From positions 1 to 64,000 of the forward strand of contig DDDG01000029.1 of assembly GCA_002336245.1 (NCBI GenBank): a DNA stretch of 64,000 bases. The letters run 5' to 3'. The position numbers and the translations under genes were made by a program. The DNA is from Flavobacteriales bacterium UBA1986 (lineage in GTDB: Bacteria > Bacteroidota > Bacteroidia > Flavobacteriales_G > Salibacteraceae). Within the stretch, counting starts at the first letter, position 1. The number at the start of each line of letters is the position of its first letter. This document shows positions 26,460 to 34,741 of this stretch, in pieces. The notes beneath the pieces were generated by a model. The model saw only the letters and a list, made by a program, of their open reading frames with translations, had not been told where the DNA came from and ran no database searches.

Positions 26460-26467
26460 TAGTTTTG
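26460..26467 (+). promoter_or_regulatory. Bacteroidota -7 element TAGTTTTG for the YwqK-repeat gene
   Basis: TANNTTTG match ending 7 nt before the ATG at 26475, which implies a nearly leaderless message. Confidence 0.45.
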
Positions 26468-26474
26468 AGCCAGA

Positions 26475-28052
26475 ATGAAAATAACTAGCCTTCTAAGCTT
26501 ATTGCTTTTACCTACGGTTTGTCTTGCCCAAATCGAACAGATGTATGTGGAATACCACAACAAGGAGAAAAAAATAAAGAGCAAGGAAGGGATCTATTTG
26601 GATGGAAAAGAAAATGGGACCTGGACATACTGGCACCCGGATGGCACCCTCAAAGAAGTTGCGAATTACCGCTATGGAAAATTCAACGGGAAAGTTGAGA
26701 CCTACCATCCAAACGGAAAGCAGTTCAACCTGGGGTTCTTTAAGGAGAATAGGCAAGACAGTATTTTCAAAACTTGGTATAAAAACGGCCAGCTCGGCGT
26801 TCAAGGTTATTTCGACGAGGGAATACGGGATAGCCTCTGGACATACTTTTACGACAACGGCGATCCATGGAAGGTGATTTGGTTTGAGGAAGACTCCAGC
26901 TATTATAGAGAGGCGTGGAATCAGGCAGGAAAAAAAACCTTGAAGAATGGAAATGGAAGCATCGAGACATACAACCGCGGCTCATTCCTGGTGAAAAAAG
27001 AAAATTTCAAGGATGGAATAATGGATGGAGTTACGGAAGAGTTCACTTCTGATGGGAGCATTGTGTTGAAGGGAGAATACCAGAAGGGCAAGAAAAGCGG
27101 AACCTGGGTCAAATACTTTTCAAATGGTCAGAAAAAGTGGGAAAAAACCTTTTTGGATGGTAAGTTAGAGGGAGGCTTCCATTTCTACTATGAGGATGGA
27201 AAAAAGGAACGAGAAGGCCAATATATAGCGGACAATAAATCGGGTCTTTGGGTTCATTATCTACCAGATGCCCAAATATTCATGAAAGGTTGGTTCAAAG
27301 AGGGGCTACAAGATTCACTTTGGGAATATCATTATGAGGATGGGTCACTTAAAAACGTAGGCTATTATAAAGCGGGAAAAAAAGAAAGAGAATGGGAGTT
27401 TTTCTACGAGTCTGGGATTAAGTGGAAGGAAGGTTTGTATAAAGAGGGTAAGAAAACGGGGCAATGGGTGTATTGGCACGACCTTCCAGAACCAACTAAA
27501 ATGCAGGAAGGGAAATACGAAGAAGGCAGGGAAGAGGGCCCTTGGACGTCTTGGTACCAAAACGGAAACGTGAATGACCAGGGAAGTTTTTTAGCCGGAC
27601 AAATGAACGGCGAATGGAAGGGTTATACCAGTGGCGGTCAAATCATCTACTCTGGCAGCTTGAAGTCAGGCATTAAGGAAGGGGACTGGCAGTTTTGGTA
27701 TACCGATGGTAAAATTAGAGAACAAGGCGCTTACCTCGAGGGCCAACACGACGGTTTATGGCAGTATTATTTACCCAATGGAGCACTTGATTTTCAAGGG
27801 CCCTATAAGGACGGGATGAAAGACGGGAAGTGGACGTATCAATCTGAAGTTGGAACCATTGCACGAGAGGAAGATTATAAAAAGGGGAAGTTGCATGGGA
27901 CAACAACCCTTTACTACCCAAGCACTAAGGTTCTAAGTGTGGCCAATTATAGATATGGCCGACCAGACGGCAACTGGTATTACTACAGTTCGAAAGGTAC
28001 CCTTGAAAAGAAAATGGTCTTTAAGAATGGCTTAAAGGTCAAGCAGGAATAG
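26475..28052 (+). CDS. Exported YwqK/MORN-variant repeat protein
   Basis: Protein of 525 residues with a signal peptide (MKITSLLSLLLLPTVCLAQ). The rest is about twenty tandem copies of a roughly 23-residue MORN-like repeat with core G-x-(W/Y)-x2-(W/Y)-Y-x2-G-x-(L/K)-x2-(E/Q/V)-G-x-Y/F-x2-G-K-x2-G, for example GTWTYWHPDGTLKEVANYRY. This is the YwqK family, often labelled antitoxin component, but no toxin gene is nearby and a signal peptide points to periplasmic or surface location. It is likely a beta-hairpin scaffold; ligand unknown. A strong stem-loop with T tract at 28083-28106 may terminate its transcript. Confidence 0.85.
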   Translation: MKITSLLSLLLLPTVCLAQIEQMYVEYHNKEKKIKSKEGIYLDGKENGTWTYWHPDGTLKEVANYRYGKFNGKVETYHPNGKQFNLGFFKENRQDSIFKTWYKNGQLGVQGYFDEGIRDSLWTYFYDNGDPWKVIWFEEDSSYYREAWNQAGKKTLKNGNGSIETYNRGSFLVKKENFKDGIMDGVTEEFTSDGSIVLKGEYQKGKKSGTWVKYFSNGQKKWEKTFLDGKLEGGFHFYYEDGKKEREGQYIADNKSGLWVHYLPDAQIFMKGWFKEGLQDSLWEYHYEDGSLKNVGYYKAGKKEREWEFFYESGIKWKEGLYKEGKKTGQWVYWHDLPEPTKMQEGKYEEGREEGPWTSWYQNGNVNDQGSFLAGQMNGEWKGYTSGGQIIYSGSLKSGIKEGDWQFWYTDGKIREQGAYLEGQHDGLWQYYLPNGALDFQGPYKDGMKDGKWTYQSEVGTIAREEDYKKGKLHGTTTLYYPSTKVLSVANYRYGRPDGNWYYYSSKGTLEKKMVFKNGLKVKQE

Positions 28053-28067
28053 AATAGCTAAAGTTGC

Positions 28068-28075
28068 TATATTTG
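28068..28075 (+). promoter_or_regulatory. Bacteroidota -7 element TATATTTG for rimP-nusA-infB
   Basis: Exact TANNTTTG match followed by C. The expected transcript start is near 28080, which puts the GTG at 28078 outside the mRNA. Confidence 0.6.
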
Positions 28076-28082
28076 CAGTGCG

Positions 28083-28106
28083 AAAGAGGGGTCATCCCTC
28101 TTTTTT
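28083..28106 (+). terminator. Stem-loop with T tract at the start of the rimP leader
   Basis: An 8-bp perfect stem (AAAGAGGG with CCCTCTTT), 5-nt loop, then a T run to 28106. It lies 31 nt after the YwqK-repeat stop and just after the expected rimP transcript start. It can end upstream read-through, and in the rimP mRNA it would form a 5'-terminal hairpin next to the start codon. Confidence 0.75.
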
Positions 28107-28113
28107 GTTGCCT

Positions 28114-28578
28114 TTGATTGACGAAAAGACCATACGAGAATTGATTGAGAGCGAGCTCGAAGGGAGCTCTTATTTCGTTGTGGATGTGTCAGTTAAGCCA
28201 GGTAACCGAATTGAAGTAAGCCTTGATGGCGACGAAGGTTTGCCCATCAAAAAGTGTGTTGAAGTTTCGCGCTTCGTTGAGAAAGAATTTGATCGAGAAG
28301 AGCACGACTACTCGCTTCAGGTGATGTCTGCAGGTTTAGGTTACCCTTTGAAGCTTCACAGACAGTTCGTTAAAAATGCAGGCCGAGATGTGAAATACGT
28401 CTTGACTGACGGACGAGCGGGAGAGGCTAAAATGAAAGAAGTTGACGAAAAAGGAATTCTTCTCTGGAACCAGAAAAAGGTAAAAGTAGAAGGGAAAAAG
28501 AAAAAGATCCTTGTTGAAGAGGAGCAAAGAATAGAATACTCAGAATTAAAAGAAGTAAGAGTCAAGTTATCGTTTTAA
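28114..28578 (+). CDS. rimP: Ribosome maturation factor RimP
   Basis: 30S subunit assembly factor of 154 residues from the chosen start. N-terminal alpha/beta domain: FVVDVSVKPGNRIEVSLDGDEG, then CVEVSRFVEKEFD and YSLQVMSAGL-x-PL. C-terminal SH3-like barrel with a lysine-rich stretch. A GTG at 28078 would add 12 residues but lies at the predicted transcript start and would require translating the stem-loop and T tract. TTG codons at 28105, 28108 and 28114 follow the hairpin; 28114 gives the usual family N-terminus (M-IDEKTIRELIE). It is followed by nusA after 9 nt. Confidence 0.88.
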   Translation: MIDEKTIRELIESELEGSSYFVVDVSVKPGNRIEVSLDGDEGLPIKKCVEVSRFVEKEFDREEHDYSLQVMSAGLGYPLKLHRQFVKNAGRDVKYVLTDGRAGEAKMKEVDEKGILLWNQKKVKVEGKKKKILVEEEQRIEYSELKEVRVKLSF

Positions 28579-28587
28579 ACCAACAGT

Positions 28588-29823
28588 ATGAATACCATTG
28601 AATTGATCGAGTCCTTCTCTGAATTTAAGGACATCAAGAACATCGACCGGGTCACTATGATGAACATCATTGAGGATGTTTTCAGATCCATTCTGATCAA
28701 ACAATACGGCAGTGATGACAACTTTGATATCATCATCAACCCCGATAAAGGTGACCTCGAGATTTGGAGGAACCGCGAAATTGTTCCAGATGGCGAGGTT
28801 GAAGATGAAAATCAAGAAATTTCCTTAACCGACGCAATAAAAATTGAGCCTGACTTTGAAGTAGGTGAAGAGGCTTCTGAGGAAGTTCGAATCGAGGATT
28901 TAAGTCGTCGCTCTGTTTTGGCACTTCGTCAGAATTTGGCCGCCCGAATTCAAGACCTCGAAAAAGACAGCATCTACAAGAAGTACAAAGATCGTGTTGG
29001 AGACATTGTTACCGGAGAAGTTTATCAAGTTTGGAAACGTGAAATCCTCATTTTAGATGATGAGGGAAATGAATTAATTCTGCCAAAATCTGAGCAAATT
29101 CCTTCCGATTACTTCAAAAAAGGAGACACGGTTCGTGCGGTAGTTTCTCGAGTTGACCTGAAGAACAACACACCATTCATCATCCTTTCTAGAACCTCTC
29201 CTGTTTTCCTTGAGCGTCTGTTCGAACTTGAAGTTCCAGAAATTTTCGATGGTTTGATTATCATTAAGAACATTGTTCGCGAGCCAGGTGAACGAGCTAA
29301 AGTTGCAGTTGAATCCTACGATGATCGAGTAGACCCTGTAGGCGCTTGTGTTGGAATGAAAGGCTCTAGAATTCATGGAATCGTGCGTGAGTTGAAAAAC
29401 GAGAACATCGACGTAATTAACTTTACGAGCAACAATGTTCTTTACATCACACGTGCTTTAAGCCCAGCGAAAATCACCAACATTAAGTTGAATGATGAAG
29501 ATGGGAAGGCCGAGGTTTACCTCAAACCCGATCAGGTTTCTTTAGCCATCGGGAAAGGTGGTCACAACATTAAGTTGGCAAGTAAGCTTACCGAATATGA
29601 AATCGATGTTTACAGAGATTCCGATGAGGACACAGAAGATGTGGATCTAGAAGAATTTGCAGATGAAATCGATCACTGGATTTTGGACGAGCTGAAATCC
29701 ATTGGTTGTGATACAGCGAAAAGCGTACTTGAATTGAGCAAAGCAGATCTTGTAAAACGAACTGACCTCGAAGAGGAAACAGTTGACGAGGTCTTGAAAG
29801 TTCTCAAGTCAGAATTTGAATAA
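28588..29823 (+). CDS. nusA: Transcription termination/antitermination factor NusA
   Basis: RNA polymerase-binding elongation factor of 411 residues: N-terminal RNAP-binding domain (1-125), S1 domain (about 130-200, DIVTGEVYQVWKREILI), KH1 and KH2 domains (VDPVGACVGMKGSRI and SLAIGKGGHNIKLASKLT), and a short C-terminal helical extension of about 55 residues after KH2. In E. coli NusA feeds back on its own operon leader, which gives meaning to the stem-loop ahead of rimP, though this is not shown here. Confidence 0.95.
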   Translation: MNTIELIESFSEFKDIKNIDRVTMMNIIEDVFRSILIKQYGSDDNFDIIINPDKGDLEIWRNREIVPDGEVEDENQEISLTDAIKIEPDFEVGEEASEEVRIEDLSRRSVLALRQNLAARIQDLEKDSIYKKYKDRVGDIVTGEVYQVWKREILILDDEGNELILPKSEQIPSDYFKKGDTVRAVVSRVDLKNNTPFIILSRTSPVFLERLFELEVPEIFDGLIIIKNIVREPGERAKVAVESYDDRVDPVGACVGMKGSRIHGIVRELKNENIDVINFTSNNVLYITRALSPAKITNIKLNDEDGKAEVYLKPDQVSLAIGKGGHNIKLASKLTEYEIDVYRDSDEDTEDVDLEEFADEIDHWILDELKSIGCDTAKSVLELSKADLVKRTDLEEETVDEVLKVLKSEFE

Positions 29824-29831
29824 TAAGCGCG

Positions 29832-29839
29832 TATCTTTG
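29832..29839 (+). promoter_or_regulatory. Bacteroidota -7 element TATCTTTG upstream of infB
   Basis: TANNTTTG match in the 64-nt nusA-infB gap, followed by GCCGC. An inverted repeat CGCTTC-GGA-GAAGCG lies at 29841-29855. It suggests an internal promoter giving infB its own transcript. Confidence 0.5.
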
Positions 29840-29887
29840 CCGCTTCGGAGAAGCGAGAAAAACTAAAGATTGCGTATAGAATAGATT

Positions 29888-32737
29888 ATGTCGATAAACC
29901 GATTGAGTAAAGTAGCCAAGGAACTTGGTGTAGGTGTTTCAACCATTGTTGATTTTCTTCAAGAGAAGGGATACGAGGTAGAAGCGCGCCCTACAACAAA
30001 GATTGGCAACGATGAATACAATCTTCTGCTGGAGAAATTTCAATCCGATAAGAAGGCAAAAGAACGATCGAACGAGCTGAAGCAGAACAAAGTTGTGCGC
30101 GAAGCCATTTCATTGGATGATCGAAATGTCAGCGACAATCGTCGTAGACAATCGGACGATGAAGATTCTATTCTCATCAAAAACGTTCCTGTTTCTCGCG
30201 ATTCAACCATCGACATCGGACTTCACAAAGAGGAGATTGAGGAGCCAGAAAAGGTTCAAGAAGAAGTTCCTGCTGAAGTAGAGGAGCCAAAAAAGCTTGA
30301 AGAAGAAGTTCCAGCAGAGGTCGTGGCCGAAACGAAAGCTGAAGAAGAACCACCAGCAGAAGTTGAAGAAAAGAAAGACGAGGAAAGCCCTAGAAAACAA
30401 CCCGTCGTTCTTCACAAAATTGACCTTACTGAAATCGAGAAAAAATCTCGCCCTAAGAAGACAGTAAAGAAGGAAGAGCCAAAGGCAGACAAAAAGCCGG
30501 CAGCGAAACCATTAGACAAGCCAGTAGACAAGCCAGTGAAAAAGCCTTCAGAAATGAAGGCTTCTTCGACCCCAAAGCACATTGAAACAAAAGTTCAAAA
30601 GCTCACAGGGCCTACGGTTGTTGGTAAGATTGAAGTTAAAGAAGAGCCTAAAAAGCGGAAGCCAGTAGCTTCTTCAAACGACGATATAGAAGCACGCCGA
30701 AAAAGGAGAAAGAGGATAAACCCACCTGGAGCAGCTTCGGGCACACCAGCTCCGCGAGGAACTGGCGCCGGAGCAGGAGCAGCAAGGGGTAAAAGACCAG
30801 ATCCTAAAAAGCCAGGTGGTCGACAGACAGAACTTACTGAAGAGCAAATCCAACAGCAGGTTCGTGAAACCCTCGCCCGATTGAGTGGCGGTGGTGGTAA
30901 GAGTAAATCTGCTAAGCACAGAAGGGCAAAACGAGATGCTGTTAGTCAGCAAATTCAGGAAGAAGAGATTCAAAAGGAGCTTGAAAAGAAAATTCTTAAG
31001 GTTACAGAATTTGTAACCGCTAGTGAACTCGCCAATTTGATGAACGCACAGGTGAATGAGGTTCTCTCTGCCTGTATGTCATTGGGGCTCTTTGTTTCCA
31101 TCAACCAACGCCTTGATGCTGAAACGCTGACTGTTGTCGCAGAAGAGTTCGGCTATACAGTTGAGTTTACAACTGAAGAAATTGATGAAAAAGCGCTTGA
31201 AGAGATTGATGATGAAACACGCGTTCAATCTCGTCCTCCGATTGTTACTGTAATGGGTCACGTTGACCACGGGAAAACATCGCTTCTTGATCACATTCGC
31301 AAAGCAAATGTCATCTCTGGAGAAGCCGGAGGAATCACACAGCACATTGGTGCATACTCGGTACATCTTGAGGACGGTAGAGAAATCACCTTCCTAGATA
31401 CGCCTGGTCACGAGGCCTTTACGGCCATGCGATCTCGTGGAGCTCAAATCACGGATGTTGTCATCGTTGTGATTGCCGCAGACGATAATGTGATGCCGCA
31501 AACAAAAGAAGCCATCAACCACGCTCAAGCAGCTGGGGTGCCAATCGTGTTTGCCATCAACAAGATTGATAAAGACGGAGCCAACCCCGATCGAATTAAA
31601 GAAGAACTCGCAGGAATGAATCTGCTTGTTGAGGAATGGGGTGGAAAGTATCAAAGTCAGGACATTAGTGCCAAGAACGGACTGAACATTGAAGAACTTC
31701 TTGAGAAGGTACTTCTTGAGGCCGAACTTCTTGAGCTTAAAGCCGATCCTGAGAAACGCGCTGCTGGAACCGTAATTGAAGCTTCTCTTGATAAAGGAAA
31801 AGGATACGTGGCAACAGTTATCGTTGAGGGAGGAACTCTATCAGTAGGAGATATGACTCTTGCTGGAAGCCATTATGGTAAAGTAAAGGCACTCCAAAAC
31901 GAACGTGGCATGAACGTAGAAAGCGTTAGCCCGGGAAAACCGGTTACAATCTTAGGACTCAACGGTGCTCCAAGTGCAGGAGATAAGTTCTTTGTGTTTG
32001 AAGACGAACGTGAGGCTAAGAGCATTGCAACCAAACGGGGTCAGCTTCAAAGAGAACAAGGAGTTCGTGCTACTAAACACATCACATTGGATGAGATTGG
32101 TCGTCGAATCGCGATTGGAGACTTCCAAGAATTGAACATCATCCTTAAGGGTGATGTCGATGGATCGATTGAGGCACTTTCAGATTCCTTGCTCAACTTA
32201 AGTACTGAGAAAATTGAAGTCAATGTCATTCACAAGAGTGTTGGACAGATTTCAGAATCAGATGTTTTATTGGCGACCGCTTCGGATGCCATTATCATCG
32301 GATTCCAAGTACGTCCTTCAGCAAGTGCCCGTAAATTGGCCGAGAAGGAGGCAATTGACATTCGATTATATTCTGTAATCTACAACGCCATCGAGGAAGT
32401 TAAAGCCGCGATGGAAGGAATGCTCAAGCCGAAGGTTGAAGAGCAAATTGTTTGTAATGTGGAAATTCGAGAAACCTTTAAAATCTCGAAAGTTGGAACC
32501 ATCGCTGGTTGTATGGTCACTGATGGAACCATTACACGGAACACACGCATTCGCCTCATTCGTGATGGTATTGTGGTGTACACTGGAGGTCTTGGTTCAC
32601 TCAAACGTTTTAAAGACGACGTTCGAGAAGTGAAGAAAGGTTTTGAATGTGGATTGAACATCGCCAACTTCAACGACATTAAAGTTGGAGACGTCATCGA
32701 AGGGTACGAGGAAATCGAAGTGAAGCAAACGCTTTAG
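29888..32737 (+). CDS. infB: Translation initiation factor IF-2
   Basis: GTPase that places initiator tRNA on the 30S subunit. 949 residues: IF2_N domain at 1-50 (INRLSKVAKELGVGVSTIVDFL), a long charged linker rich in Lys, Glu and Pro (about 60-350), a second IF2_N-like unit, then the G domain with G1 GHVDHGKTS, G2 GGITQHIGAY, G3 DTPGHEAF, G4 NKID and G5 SAKNG, followed by domains II-IV with the initiator-tRNA-binding C-terminus. Its stop overlaps the convergent SPOR gene by 4 nt (TTAG). Confidence 0.97.
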   Translation: MSINRLSKVAKELGVGVSTIVDFLQEKGYEVEARPTTKIGNDEYNLLLEKFQSDKKAKERSNELKQNKVVREAISLDDRNVSDNRRRQSDDEDSILIKNVPVSRDSTIDIGLHKEEIEEPEKVQEEVPAEVEEPKKLEEEVPAEVVAETKAEEEPPAEVEEKKDEESPRKQPVVLHKIDLTEIEKKSRPKKTVKKEEPKADKKPAAKPLDKPVDKPVKKPSEMKASSTPKHIETKVQKLTGPTVVGKIEVKEEPKKRKPVASSNDDIEARRKRRKRINPPGAASGTPAPRGTGAGAGAARGKRPDPKKPGGRQTELTEEQIQQQVRETLARLSGGGGKSKSAKHRRAKRDAVSQQIQEEEIQKELEKKILKVTEFVTASELANLMNAQVNEVLSACMSLGLFVSINQRLDAETLTVVAEEFGYTVEFTTEEIDEKALEEIDDETRVQSRPPIVTVMGHVDHGKTSLLDHIRKANVISGEAGGITQHIGAYSVHLEDGREITFLDTPGHEAFTAMRSRGAQITDVVIVVIAADDNVMPQTKEAINHAQAAGVPIVFAINKIDKDGANPDRIKEELAGMNLLVEEWGGKYQSQDISAKNGLNIEELLEKVLLEAELLELKADPEKRAAGTVIEASLDKGKGYVATVIVEGGTLSVGDMTLAGSHYGKVKALQNERGMNVESVSPGKPVTILGLNGAPSAGDKFFVFEDEREAKSIATKRGQLQREQGVRATKHITLDEIGRRIAIGDFQELNIILKGDVDGSIEALSDSLLNLSTEKIEVNVIHKSVGQISESDVLLATASDAIIIGFQVRPSASARKLAEKEAIDIRLYSVIYNAIEEVKAAMEGMLKPKVEEQIVCNVEIRETFKISKVGTIAGCMVTDGTITRNTRIRLIRDGIVVYTGGLGSLKRFKDDVREVKKGFECGLNIANFNDIKVGDVIEGYEEIEVKQTL
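30239..30364 (+). repeat. Three 42-nt tandem units in the IF-2 linker
   Basis: Three consecutive 14-codon units, at 30239-30280, 30281-30322 and a diverged one at 30323-30364, each encoding a Glu/Pro/Val-rich segment ending PAEV. Slippage in the disordered linker is the likely origin. Confidence 0.7.
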
Positions 32738-33252
32738 TCCATTTTAGGACTGAGTGGCGCAGTTTCGGTTGGCTTTTCCAATAGAATTTCAGGCAATTTT
32801 ATTCTGTCTTCTACAATGAAGGCTTCTGGGAAGTCTTCTTTCAATTCCAGTAAAAACTTTGTTGCCCCAAGTTTAGTTCTAAAGTCCCCGACCCGCACTT
32901 TAAAGTTCGGCGTTTGGAATACACGATAACAACCCATTTCGGGGTAGAGTTTTAGAAACTCAGATTGCACTTCACTCGCTTGACTTTGGCTTTTCGATCC
33001 AGAACCGTAAAACAACTGAATTCGAAAGCCATTTATTTCAGGAAATTCTTTTTGATTTTCGATTTTAATCTGAAGCATTCGCTCAATTCTGGGGTCTCCA
33101 AGAATGGTGGTTCTGCCAGAATCGAACTCGAGAGTGTCAATTGCGGCAACCAGAGGAGCTGGCTGAGCATTTTCTACGAACATGCTGTCTTGGGAATAAA
33201 GGCCAGAGAATGACAGACTTAGAAAAAATAGGAGACCAATTGTTTTCAACAT
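32734..33252 (-). CDS. Exported SPOR-domain protein
   Basis: Protein of 172 residues with a signal peptide (MLKTIGLLFFLSLSFSGLYSQ) and a C-terminal SPOR domain (GFRIQLFYGSGSKSQS, then FKVRVGDFRTKLGATKFLLELK). SPOR domains bind denuded glycan strands of peptidoglycan. The ATG at 33252 is used instead of that at 33330: it starts the signal peptide and lies downstream of the promoter. In flavobacteria a SPOR gene is often found between infB and the act operon (recalled). Its stop overlaps infB. Confidence 0.85.
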   Translation of the reverse strand: MLKTIGLLFFLSLSFSGLYSQDSMFVENAQPAPLVAAIDTLEFDSGRTTILGDPRIERMLQIKIENQKEFPEINGFRIQLFYGSGSKSQSQASEVQSEFLKLYPEMGCYRVFQTPNFKVRVGDFRTKLGATKFLLELKEDFPEAFIVEDRIKLPEILLEKPTETAPLSPKMD

Positions 33253-33279
33253 GAATTCTGTGTGGGGTAAAAACCGAGC

Positions 33280-33287
33280 CAAATGTA
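33280..33287 (-). promoter_or_regulatory. Bacteroidota -7 element TACATTTG for the SPOR gene
   Basis: Minus-strand TANNTTTG, 27 nt upstream of the ATG at 33252. Confidence 0.55.
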
Positions 33288-33409
33288 TGAGACTCATGGA
33301 ATCGGTTGAAACAATGAAAAAGCTCTTCATTCACAATTTAGATTATGTCTAAATTATTTTAACATTTTTAAAAATCTTCTCGACCCTTCGGTTCACATCG
33401 GTTTTCTAC

Positions 33410-33417
33410 TAAATTTG
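33410..33417 (+). promoter_or_regulatory. Promoter of the act-cox operon (TAAATTTG)
   Basis: TANNTTTG match with a TTCG at 33387-33390, 19 nt upstream, as a possible -33 element. It ends 51 nt before the ATG at 33469. Confidence 0.6.
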
Positions 33418-33468
33418 CACGGGATTCACAGGCCCCGCTTGGGATTGAGACAAATTAAACCTCTGAAA

Positions 33469-34722
33469 ATGACCCTATTAGGAATGCACTTTGCGCCTCG
33501 TTTTCATGCCACTTTTTTTGCTTTATTAATTTTTCTTTTGATCGGTTCATCCGCTGGCATGGCACAGGATGGTGAAAAACTGTTCCGAGCAAACTGCGCC
33601 AGTTGCCACAAACTGGACAAGAAATTGATCGGCCCTGCCTTGAGTGGTGTGACCGAACGTTGGGAGAGCAGAGAGAATTTGGTTGCATGGATTAAAAACT
33701 CGCAAGAGTACTTGGAAACAAGTGGCGACGCATATGCCACTGCGTTGTTCGAAGAATACAACGGAAGCATCATGCCAGCTCAGGCTGTAAATGATGAAGA
33801 CATCGCTGCGATTCTTGGTTACATCGAGAATCCTCCGATTGCTGCCGCAGCTCCTGTTGTAGTTGGAGATCCAACCACCACTTCAAACGACCCAGATTAC
33901 AGCATTTATTGGTTGGCTGGTTTCATCGTCTTAGCCCTAATCCTTATAAGAGTTCTATTCAGTTTGAGCAAGTCTCTCAAGCGAATGAATGCTGAAGTTG
34001 AAGGAACGGAGGTCAAAATTACAAGCTACTTTGGAAGCATTTCCAAATGGATGGGCAACAACAAGAGAGCAAGTCTTGGGATTTCCATCGTATTGCTGGT
34101 ATTTGTTCTTGTTCAAACTTGGTACGGTGCAAAAGGAATTGGTGTTTACCAAGGTTACGCGCCAGAACAACCCATTAAGTTTTCACACAAGATTCACGCT
34201 GGCGACAACGGAATCAATTGTGTGTATTGTCACCATTCCGCAGAGAAAGGAAAGAATGCAGGTATTCCTTCAGTGAATGTTTGTATGAACTGCCACAAAG
34301 GAATTGAGGAAGGTTCTTTATATGGAACTGAGGAGATTGGTAAAATTTATGAGGCTGCCGGATACAACCCTGAAACCGCTGCTTACGATAAGCCACAAAT
34401 GCCTATCAAATGGGTTCGCATTCACAACTTACCTGACTTTGCGTACTTCAATCACTCACAACACGTAATTGTTGGCGAGCAAGAATGTCAAACGTGTCAT
34501 GGTGAAGTAGAAAGCTACGACTACCCAATGAAGCAATATGCGGAATTGACAATGGGTTGGTGTATCAACTGTCATCGTGAGACAGAAGTGAAAACCGCAT
34601 CGAACGATTATTACAGCAAGCTGCATCAGCAGTTGAAGGAGAAATATAAGGACGACCCTGAACGCAAGAAATTTACGGTGGAAGACATCGGAGGTTTAGA
34701 ATGTGCAAAGTGTCATTATTAA
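33469..34722 (+). CDS. actA: Alternative complex III subunit A, multiheme cytochrome c with N-terminal extra heme domain
   Basis: Membrane-anchored periplasmic cytochrome of 417 residues. A signal peptide precedes a class I cytochrome c domain with CASCH (LFRANCASCHKLDKKLIGPAL), then a transmembrane helix (IYWLAGFIVLALILIRVLF) and a second helix, then a multiheme region with CVYCH, CMNCH, CQTCH, CINCH and CAKCH. That is six heme sites, one more than the five of the first-described ActA, because of the fused N-terminal domain. It acts as electron exit of the quinol-oxidising Act complex. Start at 33469 (33484 also possible); the TTG at 33415 lies in the promoter. First gene of an eight-gene operon. 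Confidence 0.9.
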   Translation: MTLLGMHFAPRFHATFFALLIFLLIGSSAGMAQDGEKLFRANCASCHKLDKKLIGPALSGVTERWESRENLVAWIKNSQEYLETSGDAYATALFEEYNGSIMPAQAVNDEDIAAILGYIENPPIAAAAPVVVGDPTTTSNDPDYSIYWLAGFIVLALILIRVLFSLSKSLKRMNAEVEGTEVKITSYFGSISKWMGNNKRASLGISIVLLVFVLVQTWYGAKGIGVYQGYAPEQPIKFSHKIHAGDNGINCVYCHHSAEKGKNAGIPSVNVCMNCHKGIEEGSLYGTEEIGKIYEAAGYNPETAAYDKPQMPIKWVRIHNLPDFAYFNHSQHVIVGEQECQTCHGEVESYDYPMKQYAELTMGWCINCHRETEVKTASNDYYSKLHQQLKEKYKDDPERKKFTVEDIGGLECAKCHY

Positions 34723-34741
34723 TCTAAGGATCATTTGATTC

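Noticed and set aside
26475..28052. Toxin-antitoxin module
   Set aside because: YwqK proteins are often labelled antitoxin, but no toxin gene lies on either side and the protein carries a signal peptide.
29841..29855. Hairpin CGCTTC-GGA-GAAGCG as an infB leader element
   Set aside because: The expected transcript start from the TATCTTTG box falls inside it, so it would not fold complete in that RNA, and there is no T tract; kept only as a note.
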